This document shows, one piece after another, positions 33,032 through 41,385 of a stretch of 48,012 bases of DNA (positions are counted from its first letter, which is position 1; the number at the start of each line of letters is the position of its first letter). The stretch spans positions 1 to 48,012 of the forward strand of contig NZ_ALAP01000093.1 of NCBI RefSeq assembly GCF_000280905.1. Reading direction: 5' to 3'. The translations under genes were made by a program, and so were the position numbers. Below the pieces are notes generated by a model. It was not told where the DNA came from and ran no database searches. It was given only the letters and a program-made list of their open reading frames with translations. The DNA comes from Streptomyces sp. AA1529 (GTDB taxonomy: Bacteria; Actinomycetota; Actinomycetes; Streptomycetales; Streptomycetaceae).

Positions 33032-33406
33032 TCAGACCTCCAGGTTCGCCTCGATCCGCCGCAACTGGTGGCGTGCCATGGCGAGGTTGGCCTTGCCGGA
33101 GTCCAGCGCGATGTACAGGAAGAGCCCGTTGCCGCTCTTGGCCCGCAGCAGACGGATCAGGTGGTACTGCTTGCTGAGGGTGATCAGGATGTCCTCGATC
33201 TCGTCCTTGATGCCCAGGTGCTCCATCGTGCGCAGCTTGGACCGCACGACATCCGTGTTCCCGGCGGCGGCGACCTCGAGGTCGAACTCCTTGCCCCCGC
33301 CGATGGTGCCCAGGGCCATCCCGCTGGTGTAGTCGACCAGGGCCACCCCGATCGTGCCGTCGATGCTGCTCATCGCTTCCTTGAGGGAAGCATCGGTGTT
33401 CGACAT
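33032..33406 (-). CDS. Roadblock/LC7-like protein
   Basis: 124 residues. The pattern SSIDGTIGVALVDYTSGMALGTIGGG, then FLYIALDSGKANLAMARHQL matches the a/b roadblock fold (MglB/LC7 type), with the central helix VVRSKLRTMEHLGIKDEIEDI. Such proteins usually bind small Ras-like GTPases or act as scaffold dimers. AGGA lies 7 nt upstream of the ATG. It follows the three-gene cluster below by 130 bp in the same direction and could be part of it or have its own promoter. No GTPase is nearby. Confidence 0.8.
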   Translation of the reverse strand: MSNTDASLKEAMSSIDGTIGVALVDYTSGMALGTIGGGKEFDLEVAAAGNTDVVRSKLRTMEHLGIKDEIEDILITLSKQYHLIRLLRAKSGNGLFLYIALDSGKANLAMARHQLRRIEANLEV

Positions 33407-33536
33407 GGTGTCCTGCTGTCCTTTCGTCGGTACGTTGATCGACCCGGTGTGCGCCGTGCGGGCGTCCGGCGGGTCGTCCGGTGCGTGGCGTGCGGGCGGT
33501 CCGGTGGAGTGTGCGGTGTGTGCCGTGCCGTGGTCG

Positions 33537-34085
33537 TCACTCCGGAGCCGGTGCGTTCCGGCGGCGGCGCTCCAGCGGCAGACGACGGCGCTCCAGCGGA
33601 GGCCGGTGCTCGGGCGGCGGGCGGTCGCCGACCGGATGCGGAGCCGCCGGGCTCTGCACGGCGGTCACGAGTTCGCCGATCCGCGCGGCCGTACGGCGCC
33701 CCTCCAGATGCAGCCGGCCGACATTGATCCGGTCGTCCGCGAGCAGCGTCAGCACCGCGGACGACCCGGCCGCGTACGTGGCGACATATCCGAGTTCCCC
33801 GTGGATCAGCAGCTCGCGGAAGGCGCCGCGTGCCGTGGCCTCGTTCATCCGGAAGGCCAGGCCGAGGGCGGCGGCGGTGAGCGCGGCGAGCGGCTCGGCC
33901 TCCGGGCGCTCCCCCGTCCGGGCCGGCGCCATGTCCTCGGCCAGGACGAAACCGTCCACGGTCGCCGCCAGCGCACCGGCGACCTGCGGAACCCTGGCCC
34001 GCAGCCCCCGCAGTTCCTCGCCCACGCCCTGCTCCGCCGCCATGAGCACTCTCCTCTCGGCCCGCTGCCGGAATCCCTTGATCAC
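33537..34085 (-). CDS. Roadblock/LC7-like protein with Arg/Pro tail
   Basis: 182 residues from GTG 34085, which overlaps the preceding stop (GTGA) and has GGAGG 6 nt upstream; ATG 34043 with AGGAG is the alternative. Residues about 20-135 resemble a roadblock domain: ARVPQVAGALAATVDGFVLAED, ALGLAFRMNEATARGAFREL, GYVATYAAGSSAVLTLLADD, INVGRLHLEGRRTAARI. The last 40 residues are Pro/Arg-rich with a 7-residue repeat (PLERRRL PLERRRR) encoded by a 21-bp tandem repeat (33565-33599). Roadblock proteins in Streptomyces conservons pair with a histidine kinase, DUF742 and GTPase; those are absent here. Confidence 0.72.
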   Translation of the reverse strand: MIKGFRQRAERRVLMAAEQGVGEELRGLRARVPQVAGALAATVDGFVLAEDMAPARTGERPEAEPLAALTAAALGLAFRMNEATARGAFRELLIHGELGYVATYAAGSSAVLTLLADDRINVGRLHLEGRRTAARIGELVTAVQSPAAPHPVGDRPPPEHRPPLERRRLPLERRRRNAPAPE

Positions 34086-35254
34086 AATGCCTCCAGCGCG
34101 TCCCGGAGTCGGCGCAGCAGAGCGATGTCCGGCTCCGCGAACACCGGCCCCGGTGGTCCGGCAGGAGGTGCCCCGCCTGTGGCGGCCCCGGGGTCCGCGC
34201 CCGCGAGTCCGCCTCCGGGGTGCGGACATCTGTCCGGCACGCCCGCCGCCGGGCGGTCGTGCGGCCCCGGGGTCACCAGGCCGGCCGCGGCCAACCGGCG
34301 CAGTTCCACGAGGGTGTGGAAGGCGGGCCGCCCCAGTGCGCGGGCGATGTCCGTCGGAGTGCGGATGCCGTCGGCCAGTTCCAGGATCCGGAGCTGCCGG
34401 TCCGGTACGGCACGCAGCCGGCTGCTCTGTCCGGGCGCCGCAGCGGACCGCACCTGTCGCCCGGTGGGGTGGGGTTGGGCGCCCTGCGACGCACCGGTCC
34501 GCACCACCGGATCGGCCGGGTGCCCGGGCGGGGCGGCGGCGCCGGCCGGCACGGGCGGCAGGACGTCCAGGCGCGGATCGGGCCAGATGCGGTCCAGGAA
34601 GGCCAGCCGGCGCACCGTCTCGCGCTCCACCACCAGCGGCACGACGCCCCCGCGGGCTGCCAGCCAGTGCCGGACACCGTGCCGGAATCTGCCGGGCCCG
34701 CCACCGGGCGCGAGCACGAAGAAGGCCGCGTCGTACAGCGCGACGCCCCGGCACAGTTCCAGTACCCCGGCGGTGACGCGACCGGAGGCCACCAGGTGCC
34801 GCGTCCCGCCGTCGTCCTGCCCCGCACGGGTCATCGCCGCCTCCCAGCACGCCCGGGAGAGGGCGCAGCCCCGGTTCAGCAGGATCTCCAGCCCCGTGGC
34901 CGCCGAACTCTCGGCGTGCACGATGTGGCCGTCGACGAGGAAGAGGGTGCCCCCTGCGCGGGTGAAGGCACCGGTGGCGCGCTCGACGGCGAGCCGGTGC
35001 AGCGTCGAGGGGGTGAGGGTCGGGGCGTTGCGGGCCGGCACGGTGCCCGGGTACGCGGCACCCGGACACGCGGTGCCGTGCGGTAGCGGGGCGCCACGCG
35101 TCGCGGGCGGGCGCCCGGCCGGGTCGTACGGCGCCGCAGGGGCCGGTAAGGGGCGCGGCAGGCCCTCCGGCGGATGGCCCCGGTGCTCCCCTTCGCTGCC
35201 GGCCGGTTCGGTACCGGAGCGCGACCGGGGCTCCGGCGTGGGGACCGCTCCCAT
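34082..35254 (-). CDS. DUF4388-like protein with C-terminal winged-helix-like segment
   Basis: 390 residues, ATG overlapping the upstream stop (TGATG). Residues 1-95 are Pro/Gly-rich and disordered. About 100-215 resembles the DUF4388/PatA-N fold: RLAVERATGAFTRAGGTLFLVDGHIVHAESSAA in two strands, then LLNRGCALSRACWEAAM and VTAGVLELCRGVALYDAAFF. About 300-350, RQLRILELADGIRTPTDIARALG then TLVELRRLAAAGLV, looks like a winged helix. DUF4388 proteins occur with gliding, chemotaxis and Roadblock/GTPase systems. It sits between two Roadblock genes with overlapping codons, so the products are probably made in fixed ratio and interact. Confidence 0.7.
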   Translation of the reverse strand: MGAVPTPEPRSRSGTEPAGSEGEHRGHPPEGLPRPLPAPAAPYDPAGRPPATRGAPLPHGTACPGAAYPGTVPARNAPTLTPSTLHRLAVERATGAFTRAGGTLFLVDGHIVHAESSAATGLEILLNRGCALSRACWEAAMTRAGQDDGGTRHLVASGRVTAGVLELCRGVALYDAAFFVLAPGGGPGRFRHGVRHWLAARGGVVPLVVERETVRRLAFLDRIWPDPRLDVLPPVPAGAAAPPGHPADPVVRTGASQGAQPHPTGRQVRSAAAPGQSSRLRAVPDRQLRILELADGIRTPTDIARALGRPAFHTLVELRRLAAAGLVTPGPHDRPAAGVPDRCPHPGGGLAGADPGAATGGAPPAGPPGPVFAEPDIALLRRLRDALEAL

Positions 35255-35811
35255 CAGAGCACCATCCGGTCTGCGATCTCCGCCAGCCGTATCCGGGCCA
35301 GCGCGAGATTGCCCTCGTCCCGGGCGAGCCACAGGTGGAGGAAGAGCGTGCCGTCCAGGGCACCGGTCACGAACCGCAGCAGGTGGTAACTGTCGCTGTT
35401 CGTCGCGATGATGTCCTCGACGGCCGGGGCCGTTCCGCCTCGGTGCGGCGCGGAGTCGGAGACGTCCTGGGTGCCGGGAGGGGACGGGTGTCCGGGGGCG
35501 GTGTCCGGGCCGCCGGGTCCCGGGCCGGTTCCGCCACCGGGAGGGCCGGTCCGGGGAGCCTGTGGAGCAGCGCCGGGGGGCGCCGCCGCGGGGTCGCCCG
35601 GGGCGCCGAGTGAGGAGAGCGGGCCGAGGGAGCGGTACTCGGCCACCATTCTGGCCAGTTCGGCCGTCTCGCAGGCGGCGGCCTCGTGGTCACCGCCGGG
35701 CGGCTCCCCGGCGACACCGAGCGCCAGTCCGCTGATCCAGTCCACCACGGCGGCGCAGCGGGCACCGGGCAATCGCATCGCTTCCAGGAGGCACTCGTCG
35801 ATTCCGGGCAC
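35254..35811 (-). CDS. Roadblock/LC7-like protein with Pro/Gly insertion
   Basis: 185 residues from GTG 35811 (GGGGAGGGG just upstream; a GTG 24 nt earlier is possible). N-terminal strand-helix: DECLLEAMRLPGARCAAVVDWISGLALGV; C-terminal part: IIATNSDSYHLLRFVTGALDGTLFLHLWLARDEGNLALARIRLAEI across three secondary elements. These match the other Roadblock proteins of the cluster, but about 65 residues of Gly/Pro/Ala-rich sequence (around residues 65-130) interrupt the fold. First gene of a tightly overlapping set of three. The 301 bp upstream hold the promoter. Confidence 0.72.
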   Translation of the reverse strand: MPGIDECLLEAMRLPGARCAAVVDWISGLALGVAGEPPGGDHEAAACETAELARMVAEYRSLGPLSSLGAPGDPAAAPPGAAPQAPRTGPPGGGTGPGPGGPDTAPGHPSPPGTQDVSDSAPHRGGTAPAVEDIIATNSDSYHLLRFVTGALDGTLFLHLWLARDEGNLALARIRLAEIADRMVL

Positions 35812-35993
35812 GCTGCACTCCCCTCCCCGGCACACCGCATCACTACCGAAACCGCCCGGCCACGGACAGTGAGGCTCACACTACGCATGTGCACGGCAGA
35901 GCAGCGCGTGTTCCGGCATTTTCCCGGGGAACATGCCAAGACCGCCTCGAAGTTGACCGAACCTCGGCAGTAGAGGGTCGCTTGAGTCCTGTT

Positions 35994-36014
35994 TCTGATC
36001 GAATCAGATCGAAT
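35994..36014. promoter_or_regulatory. AT-rich dyad and direct repeat upstream of the Roadblock cluster
   Basis: TCTGAT-CGA-ATCAGA (35994-36008) is a perfect 6-bp inverted repeat, and GATCGAAT recurs with a 10-bp period (35997-36004, 36007-36014). It lies in the 301-bp gap 35812-36112, which has no gene and is AT-richer from about 35900. It is 180 bp upstream of the first Roadblock gene and just past the end of the MFS gene. Operator role inferred. Confidence 0.4.
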
Positions 36015-36112
36015 TTCTGAGCATGCGAAAACCGGACCCGGCTCACCCCACGGGGCCGCACACCCAGGACATCCGTACGCTCCGCACCAGGCACGCCGTA
36101 CCGGGCCGGCGC

Positions 36113-37288
36113 TCAGGCGGTGGCGGTCCGCCGCGGGGTGAAGGAGGCGGCATATGCGACCGTCACCAGAACCAGCGCCATCGGCACCAGCATGGCCGCG
36201 CGGTAGCTCCACGCGTCGCCGAGCGCCCCCACCAGAGGCGAACCGATGAGGAATCCGACGTAGTTGAAGATGTTGAGGCGGGCGACAGCGGAGTCCGACG
36301 CCCCCGGGAAGAGCCGTCCCGCAGCCGCGAAGGTCTGCGGCACGAGCACACACAGCCCGAGCCCGAGCAGGGTGAAACCGAGCATGCCCGTTCCCGGGCC
36401 TTGGGCCGCCGCCACCGTGCCGAACCCGAGCGCCGCCAGCAGCGCTCCCGCGCGGACGACGGTCGCGGCGCCGAATCGTCGTACGCCCAGATCACCGAGA
36501 GAGCGGCCGACGAGCGTCGTCGCCATGTAGACGTTGTAGGGGACGGTGGCGAGCTGCTCCGAGCTGCCCAGCACATCCTGGAGGTACTTCGCGCTCCAGT
36601 TGGAGACGGTGGAGTCCCCTATGTAGGCGAAGGTCATGACCAGGCACAGCGGCAGCAGCAGCCGGAAGGCGGCCACCTGCTGCCCCGCCCCGGCAGCGCC
36701 GGCACCCTCCTCCGGCTCCGGACCGCGGCCGGCGTCCAGGTACCACCGGCTGCCCAGCAGCGCAGCGGGCAGCAGCACGGCGGCCACCGGCAGATACGAG
36801 CCGAGGAGCGGCACCTGCCCGTGCGCACCCACCCAGGCCAGCGTCGCGCCCACGATCCCGCCCAGGCTGTACGCGGCGTGGAAGCCCAGCATGATGCTGC
36901 GGCCGTAGCGGTGCTGGAGACTCACCCCGAGCATGTTCATCGAGGCGTCCAGCGCCCCGACCCCGACCCCGAAGACCGCGAGCGCCACCGCCAGGTGCAG
37001 CACGGCGTCTCCCGCCGCGACGCCCAGCAGCGCCAGCAGCACCACCGGCTGCGACCACCGGAGCACCAGACCGGGCCGTACGCGCTTGACGAGTTGCTCC
37101 GCACCCACGCTCCCCGCCCCGGCGAGTACGGGAACAGCCGCGAGAAACGCCGGGAGCAGCGCGTTCGATATGCCGTACCGGTCCTGCACGGCGGGGATGC
37201 GCGTCACCAGCAGTGCGAACGCGACGCCCTGTGCGAAGAAGCTGAAGGCGAGCGCGGCCCTGCCGTGCCGCATCCGTGTGTCCACCAT
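36113..37288 (-). CDS. MFS transporter, 12-TM (YbjJ-like)
   Basis: 391 residues with about 12 hydrophobic segments. N-terminus: RHGRAALAFSFFAQGVAFALLVTRIPAVQDRYG, then ALDASMNMLGVSLQHRYGRSIMLGFHAAYSLGGIVGA, a pattern of the YbjJ/inner-membrane MFS subgroup. A hydrophilic central loop (GPEPEEGAGAAGAGQQ) separates the halves. Substrate unknown. TACGCT on the minus strand ends 8 nt before the ATG, and a palindrome lies directly upstream. Confidence 0.9.
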   Translation of the reverse strand: MVDTRMRHGRAALAFSFFAQGVAFALLVTRIPAVQDRYGISNALLPAFLAAVPVLAGAGSVGAEQLVKRVRPGLVLRWSQPVVLLALLGVAAGDAVLHLAVALAVFGVGVGALDASMNMLGVSLQHRYGRSIMLGFHAAYSLGGIVGATLAWVGAHGQVPLLGSYLPVAAVLLPAALLGSRWYLDAGRGPEPEEGAGAAGAGQQVAAFRLLLPLCLVMTFAYIGDSTVSNWSAKYLQDVLGSSEQLATVPYNVYMATTLVGRSLGDLGVRRFGAATVVRAGALLAALGFGTVAAAQGPGTGMLGFTLLGLGLCVLVPQTFAAAGRLFPGASDSAVARLNIFNYVGFLIGSPLVGALGDAWSYRAAMLVPMALVLVTVAYAASFTPRRTATA

Positions 37289-37312
37289 GGCCGGACAGCG
37301 TATGCCGCACCA

Positions 37313-37326
37313 CTACCGACGGGTAG
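37313..37326. promoter_or_regulatory. Palindromic operator candidate upstream of the MFS gene
   Basis: CTACC-gacg-GGTAG, perfect 5-bp arms, 25 bp upstream of the MFS start and just upstream of its -10-like TACGCT. A repressor bound here would block the promoter. No regulator gene is adjacent, so it would be controlled in trans. The rest of the 344-bp gap to 37633 shows no gene. Confidence 0.45.
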
Positions 37327-37632
37327 ACCGATCACAGCGTGGATTCCGGCAGTTCTCCCCGTCTTTCGCGGCCGGCTTCGGATGCGGAGCGCGCATCACC
37401 GCAACCGGGGGGAGGCGCCCGCGCGCACCGGGGAGCACCGGATCGATCCGCAGGCCTCCCTGCCGTGCGGAAGCGGAGCGAGGAGCCCAGCCTGGAGGAA
37501 GCGGAAAGGACGCGCAGCCGGCCGACGGCCACGACCGCCGGGCCGGTCCCGCGCACCGGCAGCGGTCGACAGCCGGATGGGCCCTCGAGCCGACCGGCGG
37601 GCCGACGGAAGCGGACGGACGGAGCCGAGGCC

Positions 37633-38004
37633 ATGGCACGGCTGCTGATCGACAGGGACGACCTGGTCGTCCGGCCGGCCTGGTGGCAGAGGGTCGCCAC
37701 AGGACACCGGGAGATACGGGTACCGCTGTCCGCGGTGGCGCGGGTCGGCGGCGCCTCGGCCTGGTGGCGCCCGCTGCGGGGCCGGGCGCAGCGGACCAGC
37801 CATCTGCCCGGGCTCGCGCACCTCGGGGTCTGGCGGCATCCGGACGGGCAGGATTTCGTCGCGGTCCACCCGTGGAAGCCGGTCGTGGTCGTCGAGACGC
37901 GGGGACATACCCGGTTCGCCCGTATCGCCGTCTCGGTGCGCGACACCCGGGCGGCGGTCGGAGTCCTCCCCGCCGACCGCCGTCGCGACCGCCCGTTCTG
38001 CTGA
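37633..38004 (+). CDS. Small PH-like hypothetical protein
   Basis: 123 residues from ATG 37633 (GGAG and GAGG upstream). MARLLIDRDDLVVRPAWWQR, then REIRVPLSAVARVGGASAWW, LGVWRHPDGQDFVAVHPWKP and VVVVETRGHTRFARIAVSVRD give alternating b-strands typical of a bacterial PH-like fold found in many Streptomyces proteins of unknown role. No signal peptide or membrane segment. The open frame extends upstream, but that part has the composition of non-coding shadow sequence. Confidence 0.75.
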   Translation: MARLLIDRDDLVVRPAWWQRVATGHREIRVPLSAVARVGGASAWWRPLRGRAQRTSHLPGLAHLGVWRHPDGQDFVAVHPWKPVVVVETRGHTRFARIAVSVRDTRAAVGVLPADRRRDRPFC

Positions 38005-38075
38005 CCGGTGCGGACCGTCCGCCGCGGGGGACGCCGGTCGTGCCCGGCGGTTCCCCGGCCGGTCGCGGTGTGCGT

Positions 38076-38106
38076 GGGGGTGAGTACTGGGGTGCGGGGG
38101 CGGGGG
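38076..38106 (+). repeat. G-run cluster with G-quadruplex potential
   Basis: Four runs of 4-5 G (38076-38080, 38089-38092, 38096-38100, 38102-38106) with loops of 8, 3 and 1 nt on the plus strand. It lies in the 173-bp convergent gap between the PH-like gene and the flavoprotein gene. Formation in vivo is only inferred. Confidence 0.4.
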
Positions 38107-38177
38107 TTTCGCCGGGTGGGTGGTGTGAGGCCGCCCATAGGGTCCACGTCACGTACGGACCAGCCCGTGAGCCGCTT

Positions 38178-39077
38178 TCAGCCGGCGCCGCCCAGCCCCG
38201 CGTAGTAGTGGGTGAGCACCGCCTCGGCTCCGGACCCCTGGGCGGTGACGATCCGTTGGTGGCGGGCCGACCGGAGGTCACCCGCGACCAGGAGGCGGGG
38301 ATGCTGGGCCGCGGGCGGGCAATAGCCGTCGGGGCCGGGCGCGAGGTCGCCGTCGAGCGGCGCGGCACGGGAGCCGAGGTTGCCGAACAGCGCCCGGGTC
38401 CGCACCTCGTGCACCCCGCCGTCGGTGCACCGCGCCGCGACCCGGTAGCCGCTGTCCAGGGACACCACCGTGGCGTGCTCGACCTCGTGGAGCCGTACCC
38501 GGGCGTCGTGGGCGGCTTCCGTCGTCTTGTACGCGTCTCCCGCCGGGTGCAGCACCTCCAGTCGCGCGGCGGCTCCGGGGCGGGTGCGCAGCCAGGTGCC
38601 GAGCGGGCGGTCGGCGCCCAGCACCACGGCCGGATCTCCCGCCCCGAGGTCCTCGGGCCGGACCCGCCACAGCGGGGGCGGCCGCAGCCCCTCCGGGGCC
38701 TCGATCCACGCCGCGTGCCCGGGTGTCAGCGCTGTGGTTCCGGTGGCCACCAGCACGGCGGCCGCGGTGAGCGTGCGGCCGTCCGCGAGGACGGCCTCCG
38801 CCCGGTCCCGGTGGGCCCGCACCCGGAGGGCACGCGCCTGCAGGAGGGTGCACCGGCCGGTGTCCCGCACCCGGTCGACGTCCGCGACGAGCGCCCGGGC
38901 GAGGGCGGCGCCGTCGCTCCAGCCTCCGGGGACGTTCTCCAGCGCGCCGATGTCCCACACCTTTCCGCCCACCCGGTCGGCCTCGACGAGGACCGTGCGC
39001 AGACCCAGTCCGGCCGCCATGAGCACCGCCGCGACCCCCGCCGGTCCGGCGCCGACGACCACCAGTTCCGGCTCCAT
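38178..39077 (-). CDS. Thioredoxin-reductase-like FAD/NAD(P) oxidoreductase without CxxC
   Basis: 299 residues. FAD-binding GXGXXG: ELVVVGAGPAGVAAVLMAAGLG, then GGKVWDIGALENVPGG (TrxR-like), AAVLVATGTTAL, a second dinucleotide-binding stretch DPAVVLGADRPLGTWL, and the terminal FAD motif RLLVAGDLRSARHQRIVTAQGSGAEAV in pieces. It lacks the CxxC redox pair that thioredoxin reductases carry in the NADPH domain, so it cannot reduce thioredoxin the standard way. It is closer to ferredoxin-NADP reductase-like or orphan TrxR homologues. AAGGAG lies 5 nt before the ATG. Divergent from the prolyl oligopeptidase. Confidence 0.85.
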   Translation of the reverse strand: MEPELVVVGAGPAGVAAVLMAAGLGLRTVLVEADRVGGKVWDIGALENVPGGWSDGAALARALVADVDRVRDTGRCTLLQARALRVRAHRDRAEAVLADGRTLTAAAVLVATGTTALTPGHAAWIEAPEGLRPPPLWRVRPEDLGAGDPAVVLGADRPLGTWLRTRPGAAARLEVLHPAGDAYKTTEAAHDARVRLHEVEHATVVSLDSGYRVAARCTDGGVHEVRTRALFGNLGSRAAPLDGDLAPGPDGYCPPAAQHPRLLVAGDLRSARHQRIVTAQGSGAEAVLTHYYAGLGGAG

Positions 39078-39189
39078 GCACACTCCTTCGGCCGCGCTCC
39101 GCCGCCGGGCCGCTCCCGGCGTGCCCCCACGGTCCCATCCCGGACGCGCCCGGCCCGCGACCGGCTCCATCCGGCCGCCGGCTCGCCCC

Positions 39190-39239
39190 GGTCCACCCTC
39201 GTGTTCCCGGTCCACCGTGCCCCTGGTCCACCGTGCCCC
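39190..39239. repeat. 16-bp direct repeats in the flavoprotein/peptidase gap
   Basis: GGTCCACCGTGCCCC occurs at 39209-39223 and 39225-39239, and a degenerate GGTCCACC copy starts at 39190. They lie in a 244-bp divergent gap. They may be slippage products or regulator half-sites. Confidence 0.5.
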
Positions 39240-39321
39240 GGTCACCGCTCCGCCGCCGGAGCCAGGTCGCGCCCGGTCCCCGGTCCGCCGGTCGCCGGAC
39301 GCGGGGGACAATCGTGCGGTG

Positions 39322-41370
39322 ATGGACGACGACCCGTATCTGTGGCTGGAAGAGATCGAGGGCGACGCCGCGCTCGGCTGGGTGCGCGAACGCAACGCGG
39401 AGACGGTGGCGGAACTGACCGCCGACCCCGGGTTCGAGACGCTGCGCGGGGAAGTGCGGGAGATCCTGGGCGACCCCGCGCGGATTCCGTACGTCAGGCG
39501 CCGCGGGCCGTATCTGTACAACTTCTGGCGCGACACCGACCACCTCCGAGGGGTGTGGCGGCGCACCACCCTGGAGGAGTACCGGCTGCCGGAGCCGCGC
39601 TGGGAGACCCTGCTGGACCTGGACGCGCTGGCGGCGGCCGAGAACGTGCCCTGGGTGTGGGCAGGTGCCTCGGTGCGGCGGCCGGACCGGAGGCGGGCGC
39701 TGGTGGAGCTGTCCCGGGACGGGGCGGACGCCGCCGTCGTACGGGAGTACGACCTGGAGGCCCGCGCCTTCGTGGAGGACGGGCGAAGCGGCTTCGCGCT
39801 GCCGGAGGCGAAGAGCTCGGTCGGCTGGATCGACGAGGACCACCTCTTCGTCGGCACCGACACCGGCCCCGGTTCGCTCACCGCGTCCGGCTATCCCCGC
39901 ACGGTGCGGCGGTGGCGGCGCGGCACCCCGCTCGCCGAGGCCCCGGTGGTCTTCGAGGGGCGGGAGGAGGACGTGTCGGTCGCCGCCTGGCACGACCCCA
40001 CCCCGGGGTTCGAGCGGAGTCTGGCTGCCCGGAACCGGGACTTCTGGCACCGCGAGCTCTTTCTGCTGGGTCCGGACGACACCCCGGTGCGGATCGAGGT
40101 GCCGGACGACTCCCTGGCCCGGGTGCACCGCCAGTGGCTGCTGGTGCGGCTGCGCTCGCCCTGGCTGGATCGGCCCGCCGGAGCGCTGCTGGCCTTCGGC
40201 CTCGACGCGTTCCTGGCCGGGGAGCGGTCGCACGACGTGCTCTTCACGCCCGACGAGCGCACCGTCCTGGACGGCTACGCCACGACCAGGCGCCATATCG
40301 TCCTGGAGACCCTCACCGACGCCTCCTCCGCTCTGCACCTGCTCGCCCCGGACGCGGGCGGTGGCTGGTCGCGCAGTCCGCTGGGCGAGGTGCCGCCGCT
40401 GTCGACGGCAACCGTGACGGCGACCGCTCCGGACGAGGAGGACGAGAACGCGGAGGAGGTCCTCTTCGACGTCGACGGGTACCTGCAACCGTCCACGCTG
40501 TGCCGGGTGGCGGCCGACGCGCCGCAGCCGGAGACGCTGAAGCGGGCGCCGGTCCGCTTTTCCGCCGAGGGGCTGTGCGTACGGCAGCACTTCGCGGTCT
40601 CGGCGGACGGGACCCGGGTGCCCTACTTCGTGGTCGGACCGGAGCAGCAGGAGGGTCCGGCACCGACGCTGCTGTACGGCTACGGCGGGTTCGAGGTGTC
40701 ACTCACCCCGTCCTACTCGGCGGTGACGGGCCGGACATGGCTGGAGCGCGGCGGCACGTACGCGGTGGCGAACATCCGTGGCGGCGGCGAGTACGGTCCC
40801 GCGTGGCACCGCGCCGCGCTCGGCGCCGAACGGGACCGGGCCTTCGAGGACTTCGCCGCTGTCGCACGGGACCTGACGGCTCGGGGCGTCACCGTCCCGA
40901 AACGGCTCGGTGTCGCCGGAGGCAGCAACGGAGGTCTGCTGACGGGCGTGATGCTCACCCGCTGCCCCGAGCTCTTCGGCGCGGTGGTCGCCGAGGTGCC
41001 GCTGCTGGACATGCTGCGCTTCCACAAGCTCCTCGCCGGCAATTCCTGGATCGCCGAGTACGGCGACCCCGAGGACCCCGACGAGCGGGCGCATCTGCGG
41101 CGCTGGTCGCCGTATCACAATCTGGCCGCCGGCCGTTCGTACCCGCCGCTGCTGCTGACCACCTCGACCCGCGACGACCGGGTCCACCCGGGCCACGCGC
41201 GGAAGATGGCTGCCCGGATGCGCGACCTGGGACTACCGGTCCGGTACTACGAGAACACCGGGGGCGGGCACGCGGGTGCCGCCGACCACGAGCAGGCCGC
41301 CTTCGTCGAGGCGCTGGTCCACACCTTCCTCTGGAGGGCCCTGAGCGGCCCGGGCCGGGTCCCGGACTGA
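39322..41370 (+). CDS. Prolyl oligopeptidase family serine peptidase (S9)
   Basis: 682 residues. The N-terminal PYLWLEEIEGDAALGWVRERN is the S9A opening. A seven-bladed propeller spans about 70-400, and the C-terminal a/b-hydrolase has LLYGYGGFEVSLTPSYS, NIRGGGEYG, the nucleophile Ser in GVAGGSNGGLLTG, Asp in STRDDRVHPGHA, and His in TGGGHAGAAD. Cytoplasmic, with no signal. Family enzymes cleave short peptides after Pro; this clade is often annotated S9 without a tested substrate. GACAAT (39307-39312) ends 6 nt before an in-frame GTG (39319), so a leaderless start three bases earlier is possible. Confidence 0.93.
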   Translation: MDDDPYLWLEEIEGDAALGWVRERNAETVAELTADPGFETLRGEVREILGDPARIPYVRRRGPYLYNFWRDTDHLRGVWRRTTLEEYRLPEPRWETLLDLDALAAAENVPWVWAGASVRRPDRRRALVELSRDGADAAVVREYDLEARAFVEDGRSGFALPEAKSSVGWIDEDHLFVGTDTGPGSLTASGYPRTVRRWRRGTPLAEAPVVFEGREEDVSVAAWHDPTPGFERSLAARNRDFWHRELFLLGPDDTPVRIEVPDDSLARVHRQWLLVRLRSPWLDRPAGALLAFGLDAFLAGERSHDVLFTPDERTVLDGYATTRRHIVLETLTDASSALHLLAPDAGGGWSRSPLGEVPPLSTATVTATAPDEEDENAEEVLFDVDGYLQPSTLCRVAADAPQPETLKRAPVRFSAEGLCVRQHFAVSADGTRVPYFVVGPEQQEGPAPTLLYGYGGFEVSLTPSYSAVTGRTWLERGGTYAVANIRGGGEYGPAWHRAALGAERDRAFEDFAAVARDLTARGVTVPKRLGVAGGSNGGLLTGVMLTRCPELFGAVVAEVPLLDMLRFHKLLAGNSWIAEYGDPEDPDERAHLRRWSPYHNLAAGRSYPPLLLTTSTRDDRVHPGHARKMAARMRDLGLPVRYYENTGGGHAGAADHEQAAFVEALVHTFLWRALSGPGRVPD

Positions 41371-41385
41371 ACCGGACCCGGCGCC

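Noticed and set aside
33032..35811. Canonical Streptomyces conservon (cvn operon)
   Set aside because: No histidine kinase, DUF742 or GTPase gene is present; only Roadblock-like and DUF4388-like products.
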